Source: an uncultured Corynebacterium sp. (GTDB lineage: Bacteria > Actinomycetota > Actinomycetes > Mycobacteriales > Mycobacteriaceae). From it: a stretch of 8,411 nt of DNA. The stretch spans positions 1 through 8,411 of the forward strand of contig CALZCR010000048.1 in the NCBI GenBank assembly GCA_945631445.1, given 5' to 3'. The notes under the pieces are model-generated. The model was not told the origin of the DNA, made no database searches, and was given only the letters and a program-made list of their open reading frames with translations. A program made the position numbers and the translations under genes. Position 1 is the first letter of the stretch; each line of letters begins with the position of its first letter. Below, one piece after another: positions 8,015 to 8,411 of the stretch.

Positions 8015-8030
8015 ATCACTATATTGTGAT
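8015..8030. promoter_or_regulatory. Palindrome ATCACTATATTGTGAT overlapping the operon -10 (candidate operator)
   Basis: A 16-bp palindrome with a single mismatched pair. It encloses the best -10 candidate of the transporter operon, so a protein bound here would block that promoter. Which protein binds is unknown; the arms (ATCAC/GTGAT) are not the usual FadR-type GntR half-sites. Confidence 0.45.
8018..8023 (-). promoter_or_regulatory. Candidate -10 box of the transporter operon
   Basis: On the minus strand the sequence is TATAGT, 5 of 6 to the sigma-A consensus, about 57 bases before the ATG at 7961. No good -35 is seen at 17-18 bases; TTGGGG at 8044-8049 is spaced at 20. Weak -35 boxes are common in corynebacteria. 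Confidence 0.4.
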
Positions 8031-8058
8031 GCGCCCCAGCGTGCCCCAAGTCACAGCG

Positions 8059-8070
8059 ATCGTCAACGAT
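8059..8070. promoter_or_regulatory. Candidate GntR (FadR-type) operator ATCGT-CA-ACGAT
   Basis: A perfect inverted repeat with 5-bp arms and a 2-base centre. It contains TCGT-CA-ACGA, which fits the T-N-G-T / A-C-N-A layout known for FadR-subfamily GntR operators. It lies midway between the two divergent genes, a natural site for the regulator encoded at 8172. Binding is inferred. Confidence 0.4.
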
Positions 8071-8092
8071 ATATTGGTAACTAATCGATATA
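8067..8092. repeat. CGATATA direct repeats flanking a 13-bp near-palindrome
   Basis: CGATATA occurs at 8067-8073 and 8086-8092. The near-palindrome ATTGGTAACTAAT (8073-8085, one mismatched pair) fits exactly between them and also shows GT-A-AC half-sites. A third GATATA lies at 8131-8136 over the -10 of the GntR gene. Confidence 0.4.
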
Positions 8093-8108
8093 CCTGGGAT
8101 TCTGCCGC

Positions 8109-8138
8109 TTAAAAAGCTTCGCCTAGAATAGATATACT
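8109..8138 (+). promoter_or_regulatory. Candidate promoter of the GntR gene
   Basis: TATACT (8133-8138) is 5 of 6 to the -10 consensus, with TTAAAA (8109-8114) 18 bases upstream as a poor -35. Transcription would start near 8145, giving a leader of about 27 bases that holds the ribosome site AGGAG (8160-8164). TAGAAT at 8124-8129 is an alternative -10. Confidence 0.45.
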
Positions 8139-8171
8139 GACTTTTTACCCCCGCATCCCAGGAGCACCCAC

Positions 8172-8411
8172 ATGGCTGACCGCCCCGACGCCGCCAAACG
8201 TGGTTCCCTCGCCGCGATGGCGGCCGCCCGAGTACGCGAGGACATCCTGTCGAAAAAACTCGCGGCGGGCACCACGGTCCGCCCCGAGGACGTGGGCAGG
8301 GAGCTCGGCATCTCCCAGACGCCGGCCAGGGAGGCGTTGCAGGCGCTGCGCGCGGAAGGTTTCCTGAACCGGACCCAAGGCGTGGGTTTCGTCGTGGCGC
8401 CCCTGACCGCC
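8172..8411 (+). CDS. GntR family transcriptional regulator (3' truncated)
   Basis: Eighty codons are visible and the frame is still open at the right edge. After about 18 residues comes a GntR winged helix-turn-helix: RVREDILSKKLAAGTTV (20-36), then PEDVGRELGISQTPAREALQALRAEGFL, the recognition-helix region with the hallmark S-x-T-P-x-R-E-A-L, then NRTQGVGFVVAPLT, the wing. This pattern is typical of the FadR/FCD and VanR subgroups, but the ligand-binding domain lies outside the window, so the subgroup is not certain. The ATG at 8172 has AGGAG 7 bases upstream. The gene is divergent from the transporter operon, which suggests that it controls it and itself in response to the imported acid or its CoA ester. 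Confidence 0.88.
   Translation, partial: MADRPDAAKRGSLAAMAAARVREDILSKKLAAGTTVRPEDVGRELGISQTPAREALQALRAEGFLNRTQGVGFVVAPLTA

Larger units (their letters stand above)
8006..8054. repeat. Two 14-bp direct repeats GTGCCCC-NNN-TCAC
   Basis: GTGCCCCGAATCAC (8006-8019) and GTGCCCCAAGTCAC (8041-8054) agree at 12 of 14 bases and start 35 bases apart. A partial third copy, GCGCCCC, lies at 8031-8037. They bracket the 8015-8030 palindrome on the transporter side of the intergenic region, so a second binding protein is possible. Confidence 0.45.
7962..8171. promoter_or_regulatory. Divergent regulatory region between the transporter operon and the GntR gene
   Basis: A 210-base spacer with no convincing ORF. 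It is visibly AT-rich between about 8014 and 8140 compared with the flanking coding sequence. It carries a candidate promoter for each direction, inverted repeats at 8015-8030, 8059-8070 and 8073-8085, direct repeats at 8006-8019 and 8041-8054, and the palindrome AGAATATTCT (7963-7972) between the transporter ribosome site and its start. This density is what a regulated divergent promoter pair looks like. Confidence 0.75.

Noticed and set aside
8145..8156. Tiny minus-strand reading frame starting at ATG 8156 as a leader peptide
   Set aside because: It encodes only three residues before a stop and lies well upstream of the operon promoter.
2..8411. Mobile element, prophage or CRISPR structure
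   Set aside because: No transposase, integrase, terminal inverted repeats or regularly spaced repeats were found; composition is even apart from the intergenic promoter region.

Overview
The window is GC-rich DNA with strong GC bias at third codon positions, from a high-GC Gram-positive bacterium. Protein content (a DASS carboxylate transporter, a Y4yA-type PLP enzyme joined to an FAD/NAD(P)-binding domain, a YneI/Sad-like aldehyde dehydrogenase) and short Shine-Dalgarno-led starts suggest an actinobacterium, most likely Corynebacterium or a close relative. There is no rRNA or other marker to settle the genus. No tRNA, insertion sequence, CRISPR array or phage gene is visible.

Left half, plus strand: a gene cut by the left edge (2-2167) encodes the C-terminal part of an FAD/NAD(P)-binding protein fused to a complete fold-type III PLP decarboxylase-like domain. 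It ends in three in-frame stops. After 76 bases comes a 468-residue aldehyde dehydrogenase (2244-3650), best read as an NAD(P)-dependent succinate-semialdehyde dehydrogenase of the Sad/YneI type. A 155-base convergent intergenic region with two inverted repeats follows.

Right half, minus strand, read right to left: a DASS/SLC13 sodium-dicarboxylate symporter (7961-6429), a CaiB/BaiF type III CoA-transferase (6379-5225) and an MmgE/PrpD-family enzyme (5182-3806). Gaps of 49 and 42 bases and good ribosome binding sites make this a probable three-gene operon. A GntR-family regulator starts divergently at 8172 and is cut by the right edge. The 210-base spacer between it and the transporter is AT-rich in its centre and carries a probable promoter for each direction, two strong palindromes, a weaker one, and a pair of direct repeats.

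The operon reads as one catabolic unit: import a di- or tricarboxylate, activate it as a CoA thioester, and dehydrate, isomerise or decarboxylate it or a related acid, under control of the adjacent GntR protein. The exact substrate cannot be read from the sequence. The MmgE/PrpD protein keeps the residues known as the active site in cis-aconitate decarboxylase, so substrates of the itaconate/mesaconate/citramalate/aconitate/methylcitrate group are reasonable candidates. The two plus-strand genes may form a separate amino-acid or amine-related unit.
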